Shown one piece after another: positions 32,640 through 40,613 of a stretch of 40,855 nucleotides of DNA (position 1 is its first letter; every line of letters begins with the position of its first letter). This DNA comes from a virus. Both the position numbers and the translations under genes were made by a program. Location of the stretch: positions 1-40,855 of the IMG/VR virus record IMGVR_UViG_3300038427_000225; one strand, written 5' to 3'. Under the pieces are notes generated by a model. It was given only the letters and a program-made list of their open reading frames with translations, was not told where the DNA came from and did not search any database.

Positions 32640-34624
32640 CGCTTCCCTCCCGTGATCGTAGCCGTGCCTCCGCCGCCCGCCCCGCCTTGCATCATCGATG
32701 CCATCGCGGCACCCTGACCGGCTCCAGTCGGCCCGCGCGATACGTTGTTTCGCACGGTTTCCCTTTGAGTCACAGGTGCTTTGGTCGCTTGGTTCGGATT
32801 GCCGCTGCCCTGAGTAGCCGCGTCGGTGAACAGCGGCCGGAAGATTTGCTTGATGGCGGGGACGTTGAGCTGCTTCGCGGCGAACTCGGCAAAGGCCCCC
32901 ATGTCCATCATCCCCGCCTGCGCCAGCGGTTGCATGACGGTCAGCGATTGGCCGAAGTCGATCACCGACTTCAACTGCGCCTCCGGCGGCTTGTAGCCCA
33001 GGCTGTTGACGCGAACCTCGAAGTCGTAGTGGTCGAATTTCCCCTCACGCGGCTTCCCTTCGCCTGAATAGGCTTTGTGCGACTTCGGACGCCATGTATC
33101 GTTGACAAAGAAGTTCGTGTTCTCAAATGGACTTTGGCCTTCCAAGGTGAGTGTTTCGGACTCCCACATTTCTCGGCCGATCTTGCGGGCGCAATTCTTG
33201 GCACAGTCTTCCACCTTGGCCCGCATTTGGGCAAACAGACTGCTCGATTGCCCGAGCATCTGCTGCTCTTGTGAAGCGGTCTGCGCTTCGATCCCCAAGC
33301 CGCCGAGTGCCCGTTCGTTGGAGGCGCAGGTGTTGTAGATGTCGCCGTTGGTTTGCAACAGCCAGGCCATCGTCGGGCCATCGACGCCGCGAATGGAAAT
33401 CTGATCGGGCACCGTGGGCGTGCAAACCACCTGATTATTGCCAGCCTCCATGACCACGCGCCCCGAATCCTGTTCGCCCGGACGGGTGGCGAAGATGTTC
33501 TTCTGGGCCAGGGCTTGGTCGGCGACCTTGCCGAAAACTTCGTTGATGAGCCGGTGCAACGCTACCAGATGGTGCAACGGGGAAGACGGCATGATGTTGT
33601 CGGGTACCAATCCCAATCGCATAATCTCATACGGACCCATCGGGCCAATGTCCACCTCTTCGACCTTGAGCGGCCACAACTCGTCGCTCTCGGCAAAGGT
33701 TACAAACTGATGGGTTTCCGGGAAATAGACATCGTACAGCCAGCACATCGGCTCAAGTTCGTCGTCGTCCACCTGATAGTGGGTCGAGATTTCCTGCGAC
33801 CATTGTTCCGCCCCATCGACGTTGAACTTGCTCGACGGCGCGATGAGCTTCACCACGCCTTCGTCGAAGTCGTCCCGATCCTTGATCCGCCGCAGGCTGG
33901 CCCGATACCAATTCCCGATGAACCGGGTGCAGCGAACGTCTTTGGGCGTCAAGTCCAGAATGAGATCGTCGAAGCTGACTCGCTGCATCCAAATTTCTCC
34001 CTTGCGGACCCATTGGTTGTCGCTGGTTTGGACGAATCCCGAGTCCGCCAACTGGATTTGCAGGACACCCATCAACACGCAGGCATCCAGCGTAGCCTCG
34101 TAGAAGGTGCTCTTGAAATCCATGTTCTTGATCTGGCGGTTGATGGCCGCGGTGTACCGCCGGGCAAACGGCCAGAGGTCGGGATTCCAACTCGTCACGT
34201 CGATTTCGGGATTATTGAAGGCCATCGCCATCGCCATGATGTTGGCCGAGAGAGAGAGCTTGTTGAGGTAGCTCCGCACGTCGCCGCCGGGTCCGTCGTA
34301 CCACGAACCGGCGATTTCCTTGTTGATGATCGCCCGCACCCGGCGGAATCGTTCCATCGCGTCGTGGCTGCTCTTGCGGGCCGTGTGAAACCGCTTGAGG
34401 TCGATGGCGTTGCCGAGGTCGAAGGTCAAGTCCCGAGAGCCGACCGAGAGGATCGTCGGGCCGGCGGGCTGCTTGGGCGAGTCTTTCGAGGAGTTGGCGG
34501 TGGCGGCGGATTGGCGGCGTTGATCGACCGTGGCCGCTTCGCGCCCGGCGATGGAAGCCCGATCGGCGTTGCGGTTGGCGGCCCGCCGTTCTCTTCGAGC
34601 CTGCTTTTTTGCCTTCGTTGCCAT
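32636..34624 (-). CDS. Portal protein
   Basis: A 662-residue protein, fitting large podovirus portals. A basic disordered N-terminus (MATKAKKQARRERRAANRNA) is followed by a helical region and the portal core with RRVRAIINKEIAGSWYDGPGG (about 92-112), FKSTFYEATLDACVLMGV and WMQRVSFDDLILDLTPKDVR. Long helices from 340 (LVALHRLINEVFGKVADQAL) form the stem and crown. The C-terminus is Gly-rich. The start has only a weak ribosome site and lies just after an intrinsic terminator. Confidence 0.75.
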   Translation of the reverse strand: MATKAKKQARRERRAANRNADRASIAGREAATVDQRRQSAATANSSKDSPKQPAGPTILSVGSRDLTFDLGNAIDLKRFHTARKSSHDAMERFRRVRAIINKEIAGSWYDGPGGDVRSYLNKLSLSANIMAMAMAFNNPEIDVTSWNPDLWPFARRYTAAINRQIKNMDFKSTFYEATLDACVLMGVLQIQLADSGFVQTSDNQWVRKGEIWMQRVSFDDLILDLTPKDVRCTRFIGNWYRASLRRIKDRDDFDEGVVKLIAPSSKFNVDGAEQWSQEISTHYQVDDDELEPMCWLYDVYFPETHQFVTFAESDELWPLKVEEVDIGPMGPYEIMRLGLVPDNIMPSSPLHHLVALHRLINEVFGKVADQALAQKNIFATRPGEQDSGRVVMEAGNNQVVCTPTVPDQISIRGVDGPTMAWLLQTNGDIYNTCASNERALGGLGIEAQTASQEQQMLGQSSSLFAQMRAKVEDCAKNCARKIGREMWESETLTLEGQSPFENTNFFVNDTWRPKSHKAYSGEGKPREGKFDHYDFEVRVNSLGYKPPEAQLKSVIDFGQSLTVMQPLAQAGMMDMGAFAEFAAKQLNVPAIKQIFRPLFTDAATQGSGNPNQATKAPVTQRETVRNNVSRGPTGAGQGAAMASMMQGGAGGGGTATITGGKR

Positions 34625-34645
34625 GTGTGATTTGATCGGGCACCA

Positions 34646-34689
34646 ATAAAAAACGGGCCGCGTGGGATGCGTGGTCCCACGAGACCCGT
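34646..34689 (-). terminator. Intrinsic terminator upstream of the portal gene
   Basis: On the minus strand ACGGG pairs with CCCGT (34685-34689 with 34653-34657) and GTGGG with CCCAC (34676-34680 with 34662-34666), with an internal bulge and nine-base loop, then TTTTTTATT. It separates the terminase and endonuclease genes from the portal and the structural genes. Transcription of the structural genes must come from antitermination, readthrough or an unseen promoter. Confidence 0.7.
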
Positions 34690-34751
34690 TTAAGTCTTGG
34701 CATTACAGAGAGCAACTGGCCAGTCGCTACTCAGCTAGCCCGATCGTATTT

Positions 34752-35243
34752 TCAATGATTTGTAAGTGCAAGAACTCCAAAATAATGTTTTGCTGCTCTA
34801 TCATACGCCGCCGCCGCATTCTCTTCTGAGTCAAACCTTCCGAGGAAGTGATAATGCCCATCACATTTAAGACTCGCACTCCATTTCCCCCTAGAAGCAT
34901 CCCAGCAAACTCCTTTGTATTTTGATGGCTGTTCACCGTACTTTTTTCCGGTACGAACATGCTTCCTGTTTTTTGCTTGCTCTGAATAAGTAACCCAACG
35001 GCAGTTAGATGGGCAATAGCCTTTCGTGCGATCAATCCGATCAATTGTCAAATGCTCAGCATATCCATTTGACTGAGCCCACTTTACAAAAAGTTCTGGC
35101 GTATCTTTCCACTCGTCACAAACCGTGATTCCACTTCCAAAGTAATACTTGAATCTCGGGTAACGACAACGAGTATTCATTGCGTTCCAAATGCGAAAAA
35201 TCCTCGTGTATGAAAGACCGTGCTTGATTGGGCGTCCACGCAT
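34752..35243 (-). CDS. HNH endonuclease with C-terminal AP2 DNA-binding domain
   Basis: A 163-residue protein with AAAGGAG before ATG 35241-35243. The HNH part has H64 with IDRID (67-71), NCRW (80-83) and KNRK (91-94). Residues 108-156 form an AP2-like domain (KYKGVCWDASRGKW; FLGRFDSEENAAAAYDRAA). Such HNH-AP2 proteins are typical free-standing homing endonucleases of phages. It lies between the tRNA gene and the portal terminator. Confidence 0.92.
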   Translation of the reverse strand: MRGRPIKHGLSYTRIFRIWNAMNTRCRYPRFKYYFGSGITVCDEWKDTPELFVKWAQSNGYAEHLTIDRIDRTKGYCPSNCRWVTYSEQAKNRKHVRTGKKYGEQPSKYKGVCWDASRGKWSASLKCDGHYHFLGRFDSEENAAAAYDRAAKHYFGVLALTNH

Positions 35244-35334
35244 CGCCTACTCCTTTTTACAGGTCACCGTCGCGCCTGACCGGCCAGTCTGACGTGAAGT
35301 TGTGCCGAGTGAATTGTCAAAAATCAAAAGGTGC

Positions 35335-35370
35335 CCCCCTGTTCATGCTCCAAGGCAAGCGCTCAGGGGG
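35335..35370 (-). terminator. Imperfect hairpin downstream of the tRNA gene
   Basis: CCCCCTG (35364-35370 read on the minus strand) pairs with CAGGGGG (35335-35341), with a 22-base loop containing a partial inner pair. On the minus strand a T-rich tract (CCTTTTGATTTTTG) follows. It could terminate or process the tRNA transcript. The loop is long, so the call is weak. The rest of the gap between 35244 and 35407 shows nothing else. Confidence 0.3.
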
Positions 35371-35407
35371 ACGATTTCAACAGGTTTGAAATTTGTGGAC
35401 GTCTAAA

Positions 35408-35483
35408 TGGCGGAGACTGGATTCGGACCAGCGATCTCCGGGTTATGAGCCCAGCGGGGACAGCCTGACTCCCCTACTCCGCT
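35408..35483 (-). tRNA. tRNA-Met (CAU) with initiator-type features
   Basis: A complete cloverleaf can be drawn: acceptor pairs 2-71 to 7-66, D stem GGGG/CCCC with an 11-base loop containing GG, anticodon stem CTGGG/CCCGG, loop CTCATAA with anticodon CAT, variable AGATC, T stem GCTGG/CCAGT with loop TCCGAAT, discriminator A. Three marks point to an initiator: no Watson-Crick pair at 1-72 (A and C), three G-C pairs at 29-31/39-41, and a purine-pyrimidine pair at 11-24. Position 55 is C rather than T. No CCA is encoded. It lies seven bases after the upstream gene. Confidence 0.85.
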
Positions 35484-35489
35484 GTGAAA

Positions 35490-35843
35490 TTACTTCGCGG
35501 CCTTTGCCGTCGGTTTCTTTGCCGCGTCGCGCGCCTCCTTGTCGCTCTCGAACTGCTCATTCAAATCGGCCAGCGAATCGCCCGGCCAAGTGGCGAAGCG
35601 ATGTTCTGGGATTCCTTGGCCCGTCCGCTGCATGTCGTTTGTTTGCACTAGTCGAACAGCCCGTTCCGTGTAAGGCCGACCCTCGTGATCGATGATCGCC
35701 AAGTTCACTAGCGTCGGCGAGGTCACATTGACCGGTAGCACAAACGCCACAACCGCCGCCTCTGGCTGGGTGTTCGCCGCAAGCTGGCCGTGTGGCCAGA
35801 AATTCAATCTCTCACCCACCATATAGGAAGGTTCTTTGCTCAT
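35490..35843 (-). CDS. Hypothetical beta-rich protein
   Basis: A 117-residue protein from ATG 35841-35843, after AGGAGAATTA. The start at 35924 would overlap the co-chaperonin gene without a ribosome site. The core is beta-rich with hydrophobic strands (EAAVVAFVLPVNVTSPTLVNLAI) and an Ala/Lys-rich tail (RDAAKKPTAKAAK). No family was recognised. It follows the co-chaperonin gene and immediately precedes the tRNA. Confidence 0.65.
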   Translation of the reverse strand: MSKEPSYMVGERLNFWPHGQLAANTQPEAAVVAFVLPVNVTSPTLVNLAIIDHEGRPYTERAVRLVQTNDMQRTGQGIPEHRFATWPGDSLADLNEQFESDKEARDAAKKPTAKAAK

Positions 35844-35845
35844 TG

Positions 35846-36172
35846 CTAATTCTCCTGTTTCCGGGGCAGTCGCATGATGAGGCTTTGGGCTTGGAGGACA
35901 AGGTACTTCGTTCCTTCCAGCCACACGTTGAATCCGCCTCTGTGCATCGCGTAAGCCATGTCGCCCGCCCTTACGCCGTGGTCAACAATATTTCCATTCG
36001 AATCGGGGCAACCTGGTCCAACCGCCACGACACGGGCCAAAGGCGGCTCCGTATCCGTTTCGCCCAGGGTCTCTGGCAAGTGAATGCCACCCTTCGTCTG
36101 CCCAGACGGCAGCACTTCCAACAAGCACCAATCCCACAACATCTGCACTTCCGGGTCGTTTTTTGCAACCAT
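35846..36172 (-). CDS. GroES/Cpn10-like co-chaperonin
   Basis: A 108-residue protein starting at ATG 36170-36172, coupled to the terminase stop as TAATG. GroES signatures: core WCLLEVLPSGQTKGGIHLP (15-33) with the mobile loop near residues 24-45, ARVVAVGPG (46-54), VRAGDMAYAM (67-76) and EGTKYLVLQAQSLIMRL (86-102). Phage co-chaperonins such as T4 gp31 replace host GroES so that large capsid proteins fold. No GroEL is encoded here, so it must work with host GroEL. The C-terminus and loop differ from bacterial GroES. Confidence 0.85.
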   Translation of the reverse strand: MVAKNDPEVQMLWDWCLLEVLPSGQTKGGIHLPETLGETDTEPPLARVVAVGPGCPDSNGNIVDHGVRAGDMAYAMHRGGFNVWLEGTKYLVLQAQSLIMRLPRKQEN

Positions 36173-38100
36173 TATCGTCCGTCCTCTCCGAAAATGTGTC
36201 CCACCACATCGTACTCCGCTTTTTTCGCCGCGTTTTGCTGTAGAATCCACGCTGGCGAGTACATTGGCGCATTTTGCACAGTTGGCGGAGTCTTGTCAAG
36301 CCCATTATTTGTGCGATCCCTGCGCAATAGGTCAGCAATCCCGGCAGCTATGCATCGATCGCCGTGTGCCCCAGAGTCGGCGCCACCCTTCGTTTTGCTG
36401 GGACTATGCACGATTCTCTTGGTTTTTGGGTCAATATCGTACTCGCCGCACTCCTCGACCATATCCTCATCGCGGGGGGTGAAACTTCCGCCCTTGAATC
36501 CCAGGCAAAGCTGCTCGAATAACCGCAATTTGTCGGCATCGCTCTTGTTAGCCCAGCCCGGTTTCTTCTCCCGCTCCCCTCCTATCGGGTTGGTTTGCCG
36601 ATAGTAGATGTAGTAATAGCCGATGGATGGGCCGAGGATTTCCTTCTGAACGATGGTTTCCCCCGGCCCTGTTGATTCCCAGCCCAGGTAGGCGTTGCGG
36701 AGCCAGCGGGCCGCCGCCACCATGACCTTGGCAAAATCGTGGACCCGCATCCCCTTCACGGCGTAGGCCAAGACCTGTTCGCCCTTGAAAATATCCACCC
36801 CGCAGAGGGTGCTGTTGCTGGAATTGTCGCCGGTTCCCCCCATCGAAATGTCCGATCCGATGGCGTAATGGCCCACCGGCACGTCCAGTTTGTCGGGATC
36901 GAACCACAGCTTGAGGGATCCGCCAGAGCGTTTCACCAGTCCCTTGACCACGCTTTCCTCTTCGTCCACGATGAAATCGCCCTGCCACACGGGCGGCCGG
37001 CAGCATTCCCGCTTCATCCGATCCAACAGTTCCGGCTCGAAAACCTTGCCGACGGCACCCTTGGCATCGCGGTAGATTTCCCGCGCGATGGATTGCGGCG
37101 TCGAAGTGGTTTGCAGGCAGTGGCCAATGACCCACGGCGAAGTCGGTCGGCCCTCTTTGATGAACTCTTCTCGGATCAGTCGGTTGATGGTTTCTTTCCG
37201 GCGGTTGACATACTCCTCGACGGCCGGTTGGTCACTGGAATTCAAGGCGACCGGTGAACCATTCCGCATGGTGAACGCCAAGCGGCTGTGCATCGGGTTG
37301 TTCATCCAGTCCAGCACCACAACCTTCGTCTGGGGATCGGGCGACTTGCGGGCCTTTTGCAAGGCGTTGTAGAACATGCCCGCATCCTGGGACATCGTGG
37401 AGATATAAACCCGGCAGTCGGTGACGTGGCTGGTGGACGCCGCGGCCTGTTCGTCCTTGCCGCTGGTGATCCACTCCGACGAGCCGATTTCATCGTTGAC
37501 CACGCACGTCATCCGTTCGCCGCGGAAAAGGTTTTCAACCGCCGCCGACCCAACGACCGTCGAGCGAATGTCGTGGTTGGTGAAGACGTGCTCTGTGACG
37601 TTCCGCGTCCACTTCTTCGGTCTCAACCAGTACGGCAACTGCTCGATCATGTAGTTGAACTTGTAGAGCACCGCCCCTTCCCGGTCCCGAGAGTCAACTT
37701 GATCCTCGTTGCGGGCCACCACGCCGCCCATGAAGCCCGGCTCGAACAGCCAGAAATAGACGTAGGCCGCCACGTAGCCGTAGGTTCCACCCTGTTCACG
37801 GGCCTTGTCCACCAGCAAGTCGAACAATTCCCGCGTGCGGATCGCCTGCCGGATGCCATCGACAATTTCAATGATGAGGTTTGCTTGGTCCGGCCAACAG
37901 ATAAGCGGGTTCCTCTTGAGCGCGCTGCGCGGTTCCCAACACCACAAAAAGCCGTTTGCCAGAAAGAGCGGGTCTTCCTCACACGCCTTGCGAAGTGCCC
38001 GCTGAGCATGGGGCAACATCGCGGCCCCGCGTTCCACGTTGGCCCGCCAGACCATGTTTTCCTTCCAATCGGCGGTGGGGACGTGGCCGAGAAAGCTCAT
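36172..38100 (-). CDS. terL: Terminase large subunit (ATPase and nuclease)
   Basis: A 642-residue protein. The ATG overlaps the upstream stop (ATGA), with GAGG upstream. ATPase marks: DKAREQGGT (98-106, Walker A-like), MTCVVNDEIG (197-206, Walker B with Asp203 and catalytic Glu204) and a coupling motif RVYISTMSQ (230-238). The nuclease domain begins at about 405 with YAIGSDISMGGTGD (Asp417), followed by typical acidic positions. The enzyme cuts concatemers and pumps DNA into the prohead through the portal. It is followed directly by the co-chaperonin gene rather than the portal. Confidence 0.88.
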   Translation of the reverse strand: MSFLGHVPTADWKENMVWRANVERGAAMLPHAQRALRKACEEDPLFLANGFLWCWEPRSALKRNPLICWPDQANLIIEIVDGIRQAIRTRELFDLLVDKAREQGGTYGYVAAYVYFWLFEPGFMGGVVARNEDQVDSRDREGAVLYKFNYMIEQLPYWLRPKKWTRNVTEHVFTNHDIRSTVVGSAAVENLFRGERMTCVVNDEIGSSEWITSGKDEQAAASTSHVTDCRVYISTMSQDAGMFYNALQKARKSPDPQTKVVVLDWMNNPMHSRLAFTMRNGSPVALNSSDQPAVEEYVNRRKETINRLIREEFIKEGRPTSPWVIGHCLQTTSTPQSIAREIYRDAKGAVGKVFEPELLDRMKRECCRPPVWQGDFIVDEEESVVKGLVKRSGGSLKLWFDPDKLDVPVGHYAIGSDISMGGTGDNSSNSTLCGVDIFKGEQVLAYAVKGMRVHDFAKVMVAAARWLRNAYLGWESTGPGETIVQKEILGPSIGYYYIYYRQTNPIGGEREKKPGWANKSDADKLRLFEQLCLGFKGGSFTPRDEDMVEECGEYDIDPKTKRIVHSPSKTKGGADSGAHGDRCIAAGIADLLRRDRTNNGLDKTPPTVQNAPMYSPAWILQQNAAKKAEYDVVGHIFGEDGR

Positions 38101-38468
38101 TTCGACGGCCTCTTATTCGGAGAATCCGCTATAAGTCGGGACCGCAAGAGACTTCGCAGAGTTCTTGATTCTGTTTCGAGCGATTGGAGCCGATCGCGGA
38201 TTTCCTCCACAGTTAGCTCGCCGAGGGTTTCTAAGGCGAAATTGATTTTTGTGGCACCCACACAAACTTTCTCAGCGTTTTCCTTCGCCTGAAACTCGCC
38301 GCACCAATCGCTACCATCAGTACGAACGTACCAGCCGAAATATCCCTCGTCGATGCCTCCCAATTCAGCGTCGGAATAGAGTTTTTTATCGAGAAGCGGA
38401 GGAAATCTACGACATTCTCCAACTTCTCCATCGTTTGGTTTCCAAAACTTGCATTCATCGCACCGCAT
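38097..38468 (-). CDS. Cys-rich protein, putative zinc-binding, next to terminase
   Basis: A 123-residue protein with AAGGAG before ATG 38466-38468. The N-terminus (MRCDECKFWKP, then GECRRFPP and DWCGEF) resembles a conserved family of short phage zinc-ribbon-like proteins. The C-terminal half is a charged helix (LTVEEIRDRLQSLETESRTL). It overlaps the terminase start as ATGA, which supports a packaging-related role, though this is not established. Confidence 0.65.
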   Translation of the reverse strand: MRCDECKFWKPNDGEVGECRRFPPLLDKKLYSDAELGGIDEGYFGWYVRTDGSDWCGEFQAKENAEKVCVGATKINFALETLGELTVEEIRDRLQSLETESRTLRSLLRSRLIADSPNKRPSK

Positions 38469-38537
38469 TGTTCGCTCCTTTCGGTTTCAGGTCAAACTTC
38501 CTCAGCACCGCCTCGAAAGCTCACAGTTATACCAGCA

Positions 38538-38771
38538 TCAGATGAAAGCCCATATAAGAACGGAGTCCACAAGCACAACGATCATAGACAGACCTATTCC
38601 CAACCAAAAACCGACTTGAAATTTGCTGCGGTCTTCTTCCTCCCGTTTTAATGCACTTCGCAGATTGCGAATCTCTGCCGATGCACAACGAGCAAGTATA
38701 GCAAAATTTCTCCAATTTGGATCACTTGGGCTTTGTGACAGTGTTTCCAATTCATCAGCTACATTTGTCAT
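38538..38771 (-). CDS. C-terminally anchored small membrane protein
   Basis: A 77-residue protein with GGAGGGGAG before ATG 38769-38771, overlapping the upstream stop (ATGA). The N-terminal 50 residues are soluble and helical. Residues about 52-75 form a transmembrane segment (FWLGIGLSMIVVLVDSVLIW). It could be a lysis accessory or superinfection-exclusion protein; nothing decides between these. Confidence 0.6.
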   Translation of the reverse strand: MTNVADELETLSQSPSDPNWRNFAILARCASAEIRNLRSALKREEEDRSKFQVGFWLGIGLSMIVVLVDSVLIWAFI

Positions 38772-39418
38772 CGCTCCCCTCCTTTTCCTGTTGGTTTCAG
38801 GTCAAACTTTTTTAGCACCTGTTCGATTTCTTGCGCCCGCATTTCGCTTTCCCTGATGTTATCGCTATCGGGATCATCCTCACCGCTCAACGCCTTGGGC
38901 ATGGTCGTCTTGTGCCACTCGTTCTCGTTCTTCGCCGCCCACTTGAGCAAGGAGAGTGCCGCAAGACTCGGGGCCGGATCAGCGTGGCTTAGATCAATCT
39001 TGATGCGACCGCTGGGAAGATAACGAACCGCCTGAAGATATTCGCCCCTCACCCACTCGACGCAACCGCGGTAGGGCGACGTCTTCGGCAGCTTGCCCCA
39101 CGACTCAGGTATCTCGATGTCGATGTCCGCCTGAATGACCTGCCGTTGCGGCTTTGGGTTCTCGGCCTTCATGGCCGCCCGATTCTCTTGAACTGCCGCC
39201 AACTCCTCTGGACTCAATGGCGTGTACCGTTTCTTCGCCTCGACGTAGGCTCGATTCTTTGCATCCGCTTCCGACAGTTTGAGAACCCGGCAACCTGATT
39301 TTATCATTTCCTTCAAATAAAAGTCGGTTTCATCACGCCGACCTTCGGCTGACCAGCGGTGTCGCAGGTCCAGCCGCTCCTCGTCAGAAATGACTTCAAC
39401 GGGTTCCATTGTCAACAC
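38768..39418 (-). CDS. Hypothetical protein, possible terminase small subunit
   Basis: A 216-residue protein from a GTG start (39416-39418), seven bases after GGA. An ATG nine bases later is an alternative. It begins with helices (VEVISDEERLDLRHRW; ETDFYLKEMIKSGCRVL), followed by a mixed domain (TSPYRGCVEWVRGEYLQAV) and an acidic, helical C-terminus (SEMRAQEIEQVLKKF). No small terminase motif was recognised. The suggestion rests on its place two genes upstream of terL, its size and its DNA-end-binding-like helical arrangement. Confidence 0.55.
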   Translation of the reverse strand: MLTMEPVEVISDEERLDLRHRWSAEGRRDETDFYLKEMIKSGCRVLKLSEADAKNRAYVEAKKRYTPLSPEELAAVQENRAAMKAENPKPQRQVIQADIDIEIPESWGKLPKTSPYRGCVEWVRGEYLQAVRYLPSGRIKIDLSHADPAPSLAALSLLKWAAKNENEWHKTTMPKALSGEDDPDSDNIRESEMRAQEIEQVLKKFDLKPTGKGGER

Positions 39419-39639
39419 TTATCGTTCCTGATGGGTACTCGGCTCTCTACTTCGCGGGCATGAATCTCGGCTTCAAGCTCCACACGTTCCCGGCATTCAC
39501 GACAATCTGGTGGGCAGGCGAATCTCCCATTGGCGTGGCCAGCGATGTGAAGCTCGTAAGCCCTCGCCCGCAACGAAGCGATCGACCGAACCGCCGGCGT
39601 GTCGAACAGCTTTTCGTTATTTGCTCCGGGTGGTCTCAT
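39412..39639 (-). CDS. Small Cys-containing hypothetical protein
   Basis: A 75-residue protein whose ATG overlaps the upstream stop (CGATGA). It has HIAGHANGRFACPPDCREC (31-49), a plausible zinc knuckle, and then a charged helix (VELEAEIHAREVESR). Its stop overlaps the GTG start of the next gene. No family was recognised. Confidence 0.6.
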   Translation of the reverse strand: MRPPGANNEKLFDTPAVRSIASLRARAYELHIAGHANGRFACPPDCRECRERVELEAEIHAREVESRVPIRNDKC

Positions 39640-39977
39640 CGGTGCAACGTCCCGTGTTGGCCAGTTACTTCCGCCCGCAGTCGCCGAATCTCGGCAGCAG
39701 CACGATGCATGATGGGCTGAATTGCCTCAACGCGGATCATTTTCGTGAGGTCAAGGTGGTGGGCAAAAACTTCCAACTCGTCCTCCACCAGCACCGAAGT
39801 GGCAGGCTCATCGCAACGGCCAAGAATTACCACTGATCCAAACTCGCATTTCTTCCACAAAAGACAGCAGCATTCGCAAACAGCAATACGATTTTCTTCT
39901 GTAGAGCAGTAGTGTTTCAGCCACCACCTCGCTTCGTTCTGGCACTTAATCCCTCTCACTGTCGTCTGACACTTCAT
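39636..39977 (-). CDS. Cys-rich hypothetical protein, putative zinc-binding
   Basis: A 113-residue protein from ATG 39975-39977 after GGAGG. A frame extended to 40151 has no ribosome site. The N-terminal half has many cysteines and a His (KCQTTVRGIKCQNEAR; CSTEENRIAVCECCC; WKKCEFG), which suggests metal binding. The C-terminal half is helical (AAAEIRRLRAEVTGQ). No family was recognised. It is the first confident gene of the leftward late operon in this window. Confidence 0.6.
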   Translation of the reverse strand: MKCQTTVRGIKCQNEARWWLKHYCSTEENRIAVCECCCLLWKKCEFGSVVILGRCDEPATSVLVEDELEVFAHHLDLTKMIRVEAIQPIMHRAAAEIRRLRAEVTGQHGTLHR

Positions 39978-40300
39978 TGCTTCACCTCCAAAAAGCCGCC
40001 GCCGCACTCCAACCGATCGACCAAGAAAGAAAGAAGCGCGGACGACGGCAAAGGGATGATTCGGGGGTCGACCGGGGGACGGCTCTACATCAGAAAGCAA
40101 GGATACCGCACCGTCGCTGATGCTGTCAAGGCCAAAATGCGGAAGAAACACGGAACTTTTGCGACTCCAACTCGCTACTGATTACCTTACCCAACTTAAC
40201 ACCATTCCGGTGGGGAAACCACGAAGCACTAGACGATATCACGCGCCCGCGCGAAGCCGGGGGGGTTGGTTCATTTTCCGGCAGGGCAGAAGGTTCCTTG
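39978..40300. other. Probable non-coding region upstream of the leftward operon
   Basis: No gene with both a start and a ribosome site was accepted here. A plus-strand frame (39912-40181) shows GGRLYIRKQGYRTVADAVKA near its end, but its N-terminus is antisense to a better-supported gene. The minus-strand extension of the Cys-rich gene lacks a ribosome site. The stretch contains a candidate leftward promoter (40100-40129) and a GC-rich segment near 40240-40270. Confidence 0.4.
40100..40129 (-). promoter_or_regulatory. Candidate sigma70 promoter for the packaging operon
   Basis: On the minus strand TTGACA (40124-40129) is followed after 18 bases by TATCCT (40100-40105), a four-of-six match to the -10 box. 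It lies about 120 bases upstream of the Cys-rich gene at 39977 and points toward the terminase genes. Confidence 0.4.
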
Positions 40301-40591
40301 ATGATCGACGTAAACCGTTACAATCCAACGACTTACGTTGTATCCAAGTGTGCCCTTGCGCCCACTATTGCGCTGCTTTGCCCTCGCGCTCGAGTGTGTT
40401 ACACTGCGCAACACGTTGAGCAACTTCTACCCATAGCCCTTGCGGCACACGGAGAGTCGATCGAGGTAGTAGCATCCATGCCAGGGTCGAGGGCGGCGCG
40501 CAGCTTGACCGGAAGACCTATTGAAACTGACACGCGGGCTCTTCCAGGGCTTGCGGCTACTGCGATCTTCCTTGATCCCCTTGGACAGTGA
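40301..40591 (+). CDS. Uncertain plus-strand ORF
   Basis: A 96-codon frame from ATG 40301, with AGAAGG eight bases upstream. The product (MIDVNRYNPTTYVVSKCALA start) is moderately protein-like but resembles no family known to me. It would be the only plus-strand gene in the window and would converge with the right-edge frame across a small hairpin (GGTGA/TCACC, 40593-40605). Chance opening in GC-rich DNA is a fair alternative. Confidence 0.25.
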   Translation: MIDVNRYNPTTYVVSKCALAPTIALLCPRARVCYTAQHVEQLLPIALAAHGESIEVVASMPGSRAARSLTGRPIETDTRALPGLAATAIFLDPLGQ

Positions 40592-40613
40592 TGGTGAGTG
40601 TCACCGGGTTTCC

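Noticed and set aside
33353-34630. 425-codon plus-strand frame opposite the portal gene
   Set aside because: It mirrors the portal codons on the other strand; long antisense frames are common in such GC-rich genes, and it has no family signature.
34690-34751. Possible tRNA between the HNH-AP2 gene and the terminator
   Set aside because: No T-loop consensus or four-stem fold could be drawn; the sequence is better explained as spacer before the terminator.
39912-40181. Plus-strand 89-codon frame
   Set aside because: Its first third is antisense to a minus-strand gene with a GGAGG start, and the later ATG has its ribosome site too close.
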